Source of the DNA: a bacterium
Lineage (GTDB): Bacteria > UBP7 > UBA6624
Assembly (NCBI GenBank): GCA_014384545.1
Contig: JACNFQ010000048.1
Span: 1 to 30,000, forward strand
Length of the DNA: 30,000 nt
Reading direction: 5' to 3'
Positions within the stretch are counted from its first letter, which is position 1. Every line of letters begins with the position of its first letter. Position numbers and translations under genes: made by a program. Shown piece after piece: positions 1 to 7,646 of this stretch. The notes below the pieces were generated by a model. The model searched no databases and was not told the DNA's origin. It saw nothing but the letters and a program-made list of their open reading frames with translations.

Positions 1-1721
1 GTCAAACACGCAAGGGGTGTAGCTAAGGGATCTGTTCCATCCAAAGCCCACCAATACCGCAATGTATCACCTTGCGCATCAAAGGCAGAAACAGAAAGGG
101 TCGTTGAATCACCCAATGTCTGACCCACAAATAACAAGTCATTCCCCGGTCCATTCAGGATGGAAGGAGGATCGTTATTGAATGTCGTCCCACCCCCACC
201 ACTCGCTGCTGCAGCCTCTCTCACATTGATGACCCAAATGTTCTTTGCTTCGTTCCCAAAGATATCCTGAACGGTCAACTCAATCTGGTATTGATGGGAT
301 GTTCCAACCACATCAACAGGTTCTGGACGGAATCGCGCGCAAAAGACAGGATCTTGCTCGTCGGGGGCACACTCCAAACCGTTCTGTCCGACAACGAGTA
401 AATTGGTCGTAGAAAAGTCAATGGACCCCACACCATCCACTTCAAGCCAATTGCTCACATCGACATCAGTCGTCAGATTCTTCGCAGTCCAACTCTTGAG
501 GCTAATCGTAGAACTTTGAACAGATGGATCGGTAAACTGTGCTGCAAAGAGAGCCCAGTTGTTGTCGTCAATATCAAGTGTCGGTGGTGTTGGTCCTTGG
601 CAAGGATCAGAGAGCCCAAGTTCGGGCTTGCAATCCCATTGGTCGTTCGCATTGAAATCCAATGCGAACCCGTACGCATCAAATGAACCGACTCCAGGCA
701 AAGTTCCACCCGGTTCCACAATCGTAGCGTTACGAGGGGTGCCTTGCTCGTCCTCAAACTCGGGCTCGCCCATCACAACAGGCGGGGGATCTTGGACAGG
801 CACATAGTTGACCTGAATATTGAAACTATCCACCACGCTCCCCTGCTTATCATCCACGACGGTAACGCCCAAAATGACGGGAGTATCAGCCTTTTGACAA
901 TCTGCATCCACATTTAGGTCGGGTGGATACCACACAATCTCGCTCCGGAAATCCGTTGCAGAAAGCTCCCCAAGTTCATTTTGAAGGGCGGTAGGTGCTG
1001 GTTGCCCTGCAAAGGGCCAAGTTGACCAAGTCTCTCCAGCAGAGGTACATGTTCCTTCAGTAGAAAACGCCGTGTCAGAACAAGAACCCAACCCGGTCCA
1101 AGTCTCACCATTTGAGGTACAAAGCGCTTCTGTCGCAAAAGCAATGTCGGAACAAAAACCTGATGAAACACACGCTAAAGGCACAACTTGGTCCCAAAGG
1201 ACTTCCAGATCATCATCCGTATCAAGCTCTCTGAAGTCAACACGCAAAACAATCGGCGTGCCGGAATCTACATTCGTAACGGCAACGACTTCGCCATCCA
1301 CCACTTCAAAGGCGAAAGGGGGAACGAGTATCGTAGGGCTTTGATTGATATCCAAACCCAAGAGAATCTCGGCATTCTTTCCACCTTCGTCCCGGACACG
1401 GAACTTCAACTCAAAGTGCCCGCCTTCAGTAGGCGTACCGGTCAACTTTGCTTCATTCGCTTGGAAGACCATTCCCGTCGGCATACTGGGGTTTGCACTC
1501 AACAAAGTCCAAGTCAGCGTACCCTTTCCCCCAGTAGCAGTCAACTGAAATCCCCCTGATTCGTACTCTTCGTCCATCTGTGCAGAGGGCAATGCCGTGG
1601 TGCCAAACGTAATCGGTTTGACGGGGCTCTTACCCCCCCCGCCACCACAGGCGGGAAGCAAGAAAGCGATCACCCAAAGGGCATGTCGAATCCAAGGATG
1701 ATTGGGAAAGTGTCTATTCAT
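1..1721 (-). CDS. Large secreted lipoprotein with Ig-like domain (C-terminus outside the window)
   Basis: An uninterrupted minus-strand frame runs from an ATG at 1721 past the window start, giving about 573 residues without the C-terminus. The N-terminus has a hydrophobic stretch ending in a lipobox-like LLPAC, followed by a glycine run, so it is probably a lipoprotein. Residues about 37-125 fit a putative Ig (He_PIG/cadherin-like) domain: the segment has LPSAQMDEEY, GGKGTLTWTL and a LTGTPTEGGHFELKFRVRD block. Residues about 190-232 hold two copies of a Cys-rich 24-aa unit. The rest is low in lysine, rich in Asp/Thr/Val and looks like further beta-sandwich repeats (phrases such as VTVVDDKQG and LTVQDIFGNEAKN). 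GGAGG lies 4 nt before the ATG. Function is unknown; a surface or adhesion role is inferred only from architecture. Confidence 0.85.
   Translation of the reverse strand, partial: MNRHFPNHPWIRHALWVIAFLLPACGGGGGKSPVKPITFGTTALPSAQMDEEYESGGFQLTATGGKGTLTWTLLSANPSMPTGMVFQANEAKLTGTPTEGGHFELKFRVRDEGGKNAEILLGLDINQSPTILVPPFAFEVVDGEVVAVTNVDSGTPIVLRVDFRELDTDDDLEVLWDQVVPLACVSSGFCSDIAFATEALCTSNGETWTGLGSCSDTAFSTEGTCTSAGETWSTWPFAGQPAPTALQNELGELSATDFRSEIVWYPPDLNVDADCQKADTPVILGVTVVDDKQGSVVDSFNIQVNYVPVQDPPPVVMGEPEFEDEQGTPRNATIVEPGGTLPGVGSFDAYGFALDFNANDQWDCKPELGLSDPCQGPTPPTLDIDDNNWALFAAQFTDPSVQSSTISLKSWTAKNLTTDVDVSNWLEVDGVGSIDFSTTNLLVVGQNGLECAPDEQDPVFCARFRPEPVDVVGTSHQYQIELTVQDIFGNEAKNIWVINVREAAAASGGGGTTFNNDPPSILNGPGNDLLFVGQTLGDSTTLSVSAFDAQGDTLRYWWALDGTDPLATPLACL
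1026..1154 (-). repeat. Tandem Cys-rich repeat in the lipoprotein
   Basis: Two consecutive copies of a CSDxAFxTExxCTSxGETW unit are encoded here. The first begins at 1154 and the second at 1082, an exact 72-nt (24-aa) period, with TGLGS between them. Each unit has two cysteines and ends in Trp. The DNA copies have diverged at many positions, so the repeat is maintained at protein level rather than being a fresh duplication. Confidence 0.8.
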
Positions 1722-1748
1722 AGAGCCTCCATAGCTGTAAACCTGACC

Positions 1749-1775
1749 ATTATACGAAAAGAATCGCGTTGTCAA
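1749..1775 (-). promoter_or_regulatory. Promoter of the lipoprotein gene
   Basis: On the minus strand a perfect TTGACA (1775-1770) and a perfect TATAAT (1754-1749) are separated by 15 nt, shorter than the usual 17. The expected transcript start is near 1742, leaving a leader of about 20 nt that contains GGAGG. It is the only promoter in the window with a consensus -35 box. Confidence 0.55.
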
Positions 1776-1812
1776 GCACCGAATCTCCGATTCCACTCCG
1801 TGGAGTTTCCTA

Positions 1813-1818
1813 TAGAAT
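1813..1818 (+). promoter_or_regulatory. -10 box (TAGAAT) of the FBP aldolase/phosphatase gene
   Basis: TAGAAT lies 30 nt before the ATG at 1849. The leader carries GGAGG with a 7-nt spacer. No -35 box is visible. Just upstream, at about 1793-1804, ACTCC-GT-GGAGT is a short inverted repeat that could be an operator, but five pairs is weak evidence. Confidence 0.4.
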
Positions 1819-1848
1819 CGCTAAGAGCAGCGGTTTGGAGGCTTTTGC

Positions 1849-3012
1849 ATGAAAACAACCCTAAGTGTTATCAAGGCGGATGTGGGCGGAATGGTGGGTC
1901 ATAGTTCCATTCATCATGATCTAGTTCATTGTGCCGAAGACGCTCTTGAAAGCGCCAAGAAGAGCGGCTTGCTTGCTGACTACCGTGTCCAATGGGTGGG
2001 GGATGATATCGGTTTGGTGATGACCCACCACAAGGGTGAAGAGAATGAAGATATCCATCGCTTGGCTTGGGAGACATTTGAAGCGTGCACCAAAGAAGCT
2101 GAAAGGCTCCATCTTTATGGAGCGGGACAAGACCTTCTTGCAGAGTCTTTTTCGGGGAATGTCCGAGGAGCCGGTCCTGGAGTCGCTGAAATGGAGTTTG
2201 AAGAACGCCCCAGCGAGCCCATGCTCGTTTTCTTAGCAGACAAGACAAGCCCCGGGGCATGGAATCTTCCTGCATACCGCATTTTTGCCGATCCTTTCAA
2301 CTCGCCCGGGTTGGTTATTGACCAAGCGATGGCGGGTGGATTCTCGTTTGAAATACTTGATGTCAAAAAGAACAAGATGATCTCGCTCAATGCCCCCGAA
2401 GAGAGTTACCGCATCTTAGCTTTTATCGGTGCGGTTGAAACGTATGTCATCAAACGGATTCGGAGGCGGGCTGACGGTGCTATCACAGCTGTTATGTCTA
2501 CTGACAAACTCTCTCTGATGGCGGGTAAGTATGTGGGGAAAGACGACCCCGCCATGATTATTTGGTGCCAACCAGGCATTCCTGCGGGAGGAGAAGCCAC
2601 GAATCCTTTTGCCTTTCCTCATCTCGTGCCCGGGGGGATGAGGGGCTCACATATCGGTCCACCAATGCCCGGTTCGGTTGAGGAATCCAACCCCAGTCGA
2701 TTCGATGGTCCCCCCCGAGTGATTTGTGCGGGATACCAAATCGCAGATGGTCAGTTGGTTGGTCCCTTGGATATCTTTAGAGACCCCGGCTTTGATCAAG
2801 CAAGAAAGACCGCGGGCAAAGTCGCCGATTACATGCGTCACCACGGTCCCTTTGAACCCCACCGATTACCTCCTGATCAAATGGAATACACCACCCTTCC
2901 CCAAATCCAAGAGGAAGTCGCTGACAGATGGGTGGATGGGGATGGTCTGACAAAAGAAGCTCTGGATGCTCAACACGCTTTCCAAGCCAAGAAGAAAGTC
3001 GACCTAGAGTAA
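1849..3012 (+). CDS. fbp: Bifunctional fructose-1,6-bisphosphate aldolase/phosphatase (class V FBPase)
   Basis: The 387-aa product matches the archaeal-type FBP aldolase/phosphatase family, which condenses dihydroxyacetone phosphate with glyceraldehyde 3-phosphate and then removes the 1-phosphate, driving gluconeogenesis in one direction. The N-terminus KADVGGMVGH supplies the metal/phosphate residues Asp11 and His18. The Schiff-base segment GKYVGKDDP has Tyr228 and Lys231, one position off the Tyr229/Lys232 pair of the Sulfolobus enzyme. The loop GGMRGSHIGPPMP and full family length are present, so the enzyme should be active. It stands alone, divergent from the lipoprotein gene and convergent with glpG. 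The family is typical of archaea and deep-branching, often autotrophic or thermophilic bacteria. Confidence 0.95.
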   Translation: MKTTLSVIKADVGGMVGHSSIHHDLVHCAEDALESAKKSGLLADYRVQWVGDDIGLVMTHHKGEENEDIHRLAWETFEACTKEAERLHLYGAGQDLLAESFSGNVRGAGPGVAEMEFEERPSEPMLVFLADKTSPGAWNLPAYRIFADPFNSPGLVIDQAMAGGFSFEILDVKKNKMISLNAPEESYRILAFIGAVETYVIKRIRRRADGAITAVMSTDKLSLMAGKYVGKDDPAMIIWCQPGIPAGGEATNPFAFPHLVPGGMRGSHIGPPMPGSVEESNPSRFDGPPRVICAGYQIADGQLVGPLDIFRDPGFDQARKTAGKVADYMRHHGPFEPHRLPPDQMEYTTLPQIQEEVADRWVDGDGLTKEALDAQHAFQAKKKVDLE

Positions 3013-3059
3013 ACGAAGCGACTCACCTAGGGGATTTCTCAAACTCCCGAAGTTCAGCT

Positions 3060-3920
3060 TTATCTGTGGGTGCGACGCAGACGGTTCTTCACCGTAACGG
3101 TACAGGCATAAATCCCTCCACCCCCCAATCCCCCCAAATGACCCCAGTTAGAAAGATTCAACCCCAATAGCCCCGAGAATCCCAGAACCAACCACCCAAA
3201 GAAAATGAGGGTCATTCCCCGATCAGCGACCCATCCAGATCGGGGGTCCAAGTGAGAACGAGTCCAGATAAAACCAAAAAGCCCATAGACAATGCCCGAC
3301 ATACCCCCAAAGTTGGGGCTTTCAAAGGTCATTGCCAACCAAGACGAGGGAACCTGGGAAAAAAGGAGAAGGAGCATAAACCCCCTTACTCCCAAACGAT
3401 TCAAGATGGCGGAACCCAACTGGCGGATCCAGAGGAGATTGAAGAGGATATGGAGAAAACTGTAGTGGAGAAAAGCAGGCGTCAACACGCGCCACCATTC
3501 ACCCCTAGCCAACGCATCTGGCCAAGGCTGAAGAGCGTGTGTCAACGCCACATTTCTACCAAATTCAGTGACCAATGTGACAACGATAGAACCCAAGATC
3601 AAGAATAGGACAGGTGGTGGACCCCATCCCCGCAGTCCCCCCATTGGACCCTTCGGGGTTTCTCTCTTGAGCCGCCCAAAGCGAGCGATGCTCTGGCGCT
3701 CTGCTTCTCTAAGTCGGTTTGCCTCTTCCCGCACTTGAAATGCAGGTTGCTCGGGGTCCGAACAGTAACTTCTGTAAAGGAGCTTTGCATCGGCTACATC
3801 ATCTTCGTCTCCCACCCAAAACTGGGCATCTAGAACCCTGACATCAATCCCCTTAGTCTTGAGTCCATCTAGGAATCTCTGGGGGTCAGCCCCCTTGAGT
3901 ACAGGTCCAACCAGTCTCAA
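3060..3920 (-). CDS. glpG: Rhomboid intramembrane serine protease GlpG
   Basis: The 286-aa membrane protein is a close structural match to GlpG. An N-terminal cytoplasmic domain (about 1-70) is followed by about six membrane segments. The catalytic residues are His157 and Asn161 in LHILFNLLW, Ser208 in the GMSG motif, and His261 in NWGHLGG. All four sit exactly seven positions after the E. coli equivalents (150, 154, 201, 254). It should cleave membrane proteins within the lipid bilayer. The start is TTG, forced by a TTGA overlap with the hldD stop, so it is probably translationally coupled. It is the last gene of the envelope operon and ends convergently with the FBP aldolase/phosphatase, with 47 nt between the stops and no clear terminator. 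Confidence 0.93.
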   Translation of the reverse strand: MRLVGPVLKGADPQRFLDGLKTKGIDVRVLDAQFWVGDEDDVADAKLLYRSYCSDPEQPAFQVREEANRLREAERQSIARFGRLKRETPKGPMGGLRGWGPPPVLFLILGSIVVTLVTEFGRNVALTHALQPWPDALARGEWWRVLTPAFLHYSFLHILFNLLWIRQLGSAILNRLGVRGFMLLLLFSQVPSSWLAMTFESPNFGGMSGIVYGLFGFIWTRSHLDPRSGWVADRGMTLIFFGWLVLGFSGLLGLNLSNWGHLGGLGGGGIYACTVTVKNRLRRTHR

Positions 3921-4816
3921 CGCTCCCTCTCATCCCTTGCCCTCTTGGTGATATACGCAAGGGGTTGAACGGGATTCCAACCCGGTATTGAGTGAGATAG
4001 ATCTGCTTGAGTCGCTTCTTGAAAGAAAGGGAACGGACAGGGAAAATAGGACACCGACGCTTTCCCTATCACTCGGGAAGCTATCTCTACGACCTCATTG
4101 AACGAAGTAGCCCAGCCTGTTCCCACATTGTAGAGGTGGAAACCTCCATCCTGATGCCCCGTAACCGCAGCGATATTGGCATCCACGACACTTTCCACAG
4201 GCACAAAGTCTCTTGTCTGGTCCCCTCCTTCAAACAACCTGACTTCTCCATGTCTCGTTTGACGACAGATACGACTGACCATACTGGCAGAGGCTCCCTT
4301 CTTTTCTTCCCTCTTCCCAAAAACATTGAAATACCGCAACCCCACTACCGTCAACTCTGGGTGCGCCTTACAGAATCGCTTGGCATCATCCTCCATCGCC
4401 GATTTACTCTCAGCATAGGGATTCAAGGGGTAACTCCTATCACCCACCCCCTGTGGGGGAGTACGATTTCCATAAACGGACGCAGAGGATGCCCAAACAA
4501 GAGGAGCTTTCCAAGAAAGGGCGTGCTCCAAGAGAGAAAGAAACCCGCCACAGTTCTTTTCGAACATCCTCTCTCTGTTCAGATCGGTCGTATCTGTCAA
4601 ACTCGCCTGATGAAAAACGGCTCCAATCGGACCCTCAACAGGAAGAGATTGAGAAATATCCCCTTCGACTCTCTCCAAATCTACACCCTCCAAATGGCTC
4701 CAATCCCCTGGCCCCGACAGATCATCTAGAGCGACAACCCGAAAACCTAATCGTATCAAAGCACGCGTGAGATGGCTCCCTATAAAACCAGCCGCACCCG
4801 TAACAAGAACCCTCAT
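3917..4816 (-). CDS. hldD: ADP-L-glycero-D-manno-heptose 6-epimerase
   Basis: The 299-aa extended short-chain dehydrogenase epimerises the nucleotide-activated heptose used in the LPS inner core. The NAD-binding motif GAAGFIG is at residues 7-13, and the catalytic set is the Ser pair in ASSASVYGN plus Tyr134-x3-Lys138. HldD rather than a general UDP-sugar epimerase is indicated by RYFNVFG, LFEGGDQTRDFVPVESV and the C-terminal FQEATQADLS block, which match the E. coli enzyme closely. The open frame continues upstream, but the ATG at 4816 is the correct start: it begins directly at MRVLVTG and overlaps the preceding stop as ATGA. Its presence implies a heptose-containing LPS core. Confidence 0.9.
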   Translation of the reverse strand: MRVLVTGAAGFIGSHLTRALIRLGFRVVALDDLSGPGDWSHLEGVDLERVEGDISQSLPVEGPIGAVFHQASLTDTTDLNRERMFEKNCGGFLSLLEHALSWKAPLVWASSASVYGNRTPPQGVGDRSYPLNPYAESKSAMEDDAKRFCKAHPELTVVGLRYFNVFGKREEKKGASASMVSRICRQTRHGEVRLFEGGDQTRDFVPVESVVDANIAAVTGHQDGGFHLYNVGTGWATSFNEVVEIASRVIGKASVSYFPCPFPFFQEATQADLSHSIPGWNPVQPLAYITKRARDERER

Positions 4817-5601
4817 CCCTTCCCCATCCACAAAGAGAAATCTGCCCCACTCCCCACCGATAGATCCTCCGAAAAACCGACCACCCACCTCTCTTTGCCC
4901 CCCCAAAACCGAAAGAGAACAACGCCTTCTAGAACCGTCCTTGCAGGACCATCCCAAAGAGGGGTCGTTCCCCGAACCCCCAAAAGAAACTCGCGTTGCC
5001 CCCAAGGGAATTGACCCATCGCTGATAACGACCCGTAAGCACGCCCCGGTGATCCCCGAGCCAACTTGATTCCTCCCATCCACCCCAGCCCCAGTTCGCC
5101 CTCCCACCGCCCTCCTCTCCAATGATGAAACCAAGAGGCACCAGGAGCGCGCCATAAGTCAAATGGACCTGTTCCCGGCAAGGGAGAAATCGCCAACCTA
5201 TCCGAAGGGGACAAGGGGAAAGAGATTAGGGGTGCTGAAATACCGATTCCTGAACGGTCCACTCCCCACACGACCCCCTCTCCATCATCATACGCAAAAG
5301 AGATATCCCCATTCTGTTGGTTGGGTCGTTCACCTTCAGGAAGCCCCCAAAATTGATGCCAAGAGGCAATCCCTCCATCCATCCATCCCCCGTGCACTCC
5401 GTAAAGGGACGCCTCAATAGTCCAATGGTCTCCGCCAAACCGGAAGGGGACGAGGGTTACTTCTCCATCCGTCAATAACCCCTCTTGGCGATGGGAATGG
5501 CTCGCTTCCACCACGAGCGCAGGCAGCTCCATCCAATCCGGAGCAGGAACTCCCTCCCATAGGGGATGGTTGAAGGGGAGTGCCCACAAGAGAAGAATCA
5601 T
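4813..5601 (-). CDS. Putative outer-membrane beta-barrel, DUF3187-like
   Basis: The 262-aa product starts at an ATG overlapping the preceding stop as ATGA. It begins with a short hydrophobic stretch (MILLLWALPF) that could be a signal peptide. The body is rich in Trp and Gly and shows alternating strands typical of a barrel. Blocks such as SWHQFWGLPEGER, GIGISAPLISFPLS, GTGPFDLWRA and a final SEDLSVGSGADFSLWM resemble DUF3187 proteins of unknown function, a similarity recalled from the family rather than computed. Its place between an unknown gene and hldD suggests an envelope role. The C-terminus is not the classic aromatic-ending barrel strand. Confidence 0.6.
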   Translation of the reverse strand: MILLLWALPFNHPLWEGVPAPDWMELPALVVEASHSHRQEGLLTDGEVTLVPFRFGGDHWTIEASLYGVHGGWMDGGIASWHQFWGLPEGERPNQQNGDISFAYDDGEGVVWGVDRSGIGISAPLISFPLSPSDRLAISPLPGTGPFDLWRAPGASWFHHWRGGRWEGELGLGWMGGIKLARGSPGRAYGSLSAMGQFPWGQREFLLGVRGTTPLWDGPARTVLEGVVLFRFWGGKERWVVGFSEDLSVGSGADFSLWMGKG

Positions 5602-6347
5602 CCCACCACCACCGGAACACCCTTCTCTTCGGACCACGCCTTCAGCAAACTTTCAACTCCCTCATGCCCCCTGCCACCTTGACCAATCTCATAGGAAACC
5701 GAGTCTCCCTCTGATGCCAACGCCTGAGCCTCTTCCATACCCTGCCACGGAACCTCCAAGGGATCCCATTCTTCAATCACTCCCCTTACAGTAATATGGT
5801 CAAAGAGAGATGAAAGAAGAGAAAAAGGAAGGGGGTCCCAATCCCTAAACCGACTCCGTAGCAAAAGAGGCAACGAGATCTCCAACATCGAAAGTGCTTC
5901 AAGGAGAAAGGGGAGAGAATGGGGCTCCAAACCCGTGACCTGGAGCAGTCTTGCCCCTTCGTCATACCCCTCCAAAACCTGACCAGATACCTGTTCCACA
6001 TCACCACCTAAAGAAGGAACGAAAAAGAGGACTTTTCCCATACCCTCCAATCGACCTTTTTTCACTCGAAACGCCCCCTCCTTTTGAGGGTTCTCGTCTA
6101 ACCACCGTACGAGCATCTCCCTCTTTAGCCCTAGGAGATTAGCCTCAAAGGGCATGGCGAAAATCTCCTCTGTATCATAGAGTGGGATTTCTTCCTCCAA
6201 TCTCTCCATCGCCTCCCGATGAGATTGGACCAAGACATCCATTGAGTTCATCACAATATCAGAGGGAACAACGGTCGCCATCGCTAACTGGAAACGCGGA
6301 AGGATACGCCCATCCAAAACCGAACCAAACCGAGAGCGATAGACCAT
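5598..6347 (-). CDS. Unrecognised 249-aa protein, first gene of the hldD-glpG operon
   Basis: I do not recognise this protein. It is acidic and Leu/Glu-rich, with no signal peptide or membrane segment, so it is probably cytoplasmic. Notable stretches are a charged helix around residues 45-60, a hydrophobic beta-type segment GKVLFFVPSLGG near 104-115, and a long Leu-rich helical part around 135-185. The ATG at 6347 has no Shine-Dalgarno sequence but sits just after a TAGAAT box, so it may be nearly leaderless. A later Met (codon 23 or 33) cannot be excluded. It overlaps the next gene as ATGA, so it is firmly in the envelope operon. Confidence 0.65.
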   Translation of the reverse strand: MVYRSRFGSVLDGRILPRFQLAMATVVPSDIVMNSMDVLVQSHREAMERLEEEIPLYDTEEIFAMPFEANLLGLKREMLVRWLDENPQKEGAFRVKKGRLEGMGKVLFFVPSLGGDVEQVSGQVLEGYDEGARLLQVTGLEPHSLPFLLEALSMLEISLPLLLRSRFRDWDPLPFSLLSSLFDHITVRGVIEEWDPLEVPWQGMEEAQALASEGDSVSYEIGQGGRGHEGVESLLKAWSEEKGVPVVVG

Positions 6348-6356
6348 GAGAAGGTT

Positions 6357-6366
6357 ATTCTAGAAT
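6357..6366. promoter_or_regulatory. Shared divergent -10 palindrome (ATTCTAGAAT)
   Basis: The 25-bp gap between the two divergent start codons contains a perfect 10-bp palindrome that reads TAGAAT on both strands. On the plus strand the expected transcript start (seventh base after the box) is 6373, exactly the TTG of tatD. On the minus strand it is near 6350, three bases before the ATG of the 249-aa gene. No -35 box is visible on either side. Confidence 0.45.
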
Positions 6367-6372
6367 GGCTCT

Positions 6373-7104
6373 TTGGTTTTTGATACCCACTGCCACCTTG
6401 ACGCGTCATCATTTGATGGCGAGAGGGAATCTGTATTAGAGCGCGCCGTCTCCGCTGGATTGACGGGCATCCTTGTCCCTTCCATCACGCCCTCTCGCCC
6501 TACTCTCCCCTCCCACGAGATGCTCTTTCTGGCGCGGGGCTGTCACCCCCACGAAGCTTCCTTGTGGACCGAAACCCCCCTATCGCCCCTTGATTGCGAA
6601 GATTGTGTCGCAATAGGCGAAAGTGGTTTGGATTTCTTTCGGTGCAAGACAGCGCCAGAAATCCAACGGCAAGCTCTCCAATCCCAATGTAAACTCGCCC
6701 TTGAAATGGAAAAACCGATACTCCTTCACGAGCGAGAAAGTTTCGGTGCTCTCCTTGAGGAAACGGATGCCTTTCCCAACCTGACCGCAGTCTTCCACGC
6801 CTTCCATCACGATAAGGTCCGTGCCCAATCTCTCTTTGAACGGGGCCATTACATCGGGCTGGGTGGGATGGTCACTTACCCCGCGAATGGGGCTCTAAGG
6901 GAAGCGATTGTGGAGGCTCCCCCAGACAGACTCCTCCTAGAAACGGATAGTCCTTGGCTCCCTCCTCAATCGAAGCGTGGAAAACGAAACGAACCTTCGT
7001 TTATCGTTGAAGTTCTTGAGCGCGTCGCAGAGATTCGTGGGACGACCCCTCGCCTTATCGAGGCTCAAACGACCGAGAACGCTGTCCGTTTGTTCCTTCC
7101 ATGA
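6373..7104 (+). CDS. tatD: TatD-family metal-dependent hydrolase/DNase
   Basis: The 243-aa product shows the TatD TIM-barrel metal ligands in order: DTHCHLD (His6, His8), the GCHPHE loop, GESGLD (the bridging Glu), LHERE, VFHAFHHD and ETDSPWL (the final Asp). The family acts as a deoxyribonuclease or general metallohydrolase; the exact substrate cannot be told. A TTG start is forced, because the same frame has a stop at 6361-6363 and no other start between. The start coincides with the predicted transcript start, implying a leaderless mRNA. It overlaps lspA as ATGA. It is slightly shorter than the usual 255-265 aa. Confidence 0.9.
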   Translation: MVFDTHCHLDASSFDGERESVLERAVSAGLTGILVPSITPSRPTLPSHEMLFLARGCHPHEASLWTETPLSPLDCEDCVAIGESGLDFFRCKTAPEIQRQALQSQCKLALEMEKPILLHERESFGALLEETDAFPNLTAVFHAFHHDKVRAQSLFERGHYIGLGGMVTYPANGALREAIVEAPPDRLLLETDSPWLPPQSKRGKRNEPSFIVEVLERVAEIRGTTPRLIEAQTTENAVRLFLP

Positions 7105-7646
7105 AACGGCTTTGGGGCATCTCTCTTGCGGTCCTAATCTTGGACGCTCTCACAAAAACTCTGGCTTGGGAGGGTTTGCCCCACTCACCCTCCTTCCCCC
7201 TCCACCATCCAGACTGGGAGTGGGCTCGGCTTGTGGTCGTTAGAAACGAGGGTCTCATTCTGGGCTTTCTATCCGGCAACAAAGCTCTCGTTATCTTCGT
7301 GATGGCTATCGCAGTCCATACTCTCCAACGCTTTCTTTCAGATGAAGGAGGAAAAAACCCCCACCTATTCCTCCCAGCCGGACTCGTCCTGGGCGGTGCT
7401 ATGGGAAATCTACTGGACCGTATGGTTCGTGGTTTTGTCGTTGACTTCATCGCTCTTGGGGATTGGCCTGTATTCAATGTCGCAGATGCCGCTGTCGTAA
7501 CGGGTATCGTTCTTATGCTCCTTTCGTCTCGACACCCTCCACGGATTGAACCCATCAACGAACCTATTCCACCTCACCCCCCTGAAGAACCGATTACGAA
7601 ATCTCCTCCCCCACCACCAGATGGGGCAAACGAGGGAGACCCCTAA
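7101..7646 (+). CDS. lspA: Lipoprotein signal peptidase (signal peptidase II)
   Basis: The 181-aa membrane aspartyl protease removes signal peptides from prolipoproteins. It has an N-terminal membrane segment with LDALTK, the conserved GNLLDR block (Asn103, Asp106), and the catalytic aspartates Asp115 in FVVDFI and Asp129 in FNVADA. Four membrane helices are likely. After about residue 143 it carries a proline-rich polar tail of some 40 residues that typical LspA lacks. The start overlaps tatD as ATGA, and the stop overlaps the nuoM stop by three to four bases on the opposite strand. Its likely clients include the two predicted lipoproteins in this window. Confidence 0.93.
   Translation: MKRLWGISLAVLILDALTKTLAWEGLPHSPSFPLHHPDWEWARLVVVRNEGLILGFLSGNKALVIFVMAIAVHTLQRFLSDEGGKNPHLFLPAGLVLGGAMGNLLDRMVRGFVVDFIALGDWPVFNVADAAVVTGIVLMLLSSRHPPRIEPINEPIPPHPPEEPITKSPPPPPDGANEGDP

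Noticed and set aside
3013-3059. Terminator between the convergent FBP aldolase/phosphatase and glpG genes.
   Set aside because: A bulged GGGATTT/AAACTCCC stem can be drawn, but it has no T-run on either strand.
4007-4729. A 240-aa plus-strand open frame antisense to hldD.
   Set aside because: The minus-strand frame encodes a clear HldD with all motifs. The antisense product is Ser/Arg/Pro-rich, matches nothing and has no ribosome-binding site.
4817-5155. A 113-residue upstream extension of the HldD frame.
   Set aside because: It lies wholly inside the DUF3187-like gene in another frame, and HldD family proteins begin at MRVLVTG.
5598-6347. Similarity of the 249-aa protein to OpcA-like glucose-6-phosphate dehydrogenase assembly proteins.
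   Set aside because: Only a vague pattern of Leu-rich helices supports it; no diagnostic motif is present and no pentose-phosphate dehydrogenase gene is nearby.
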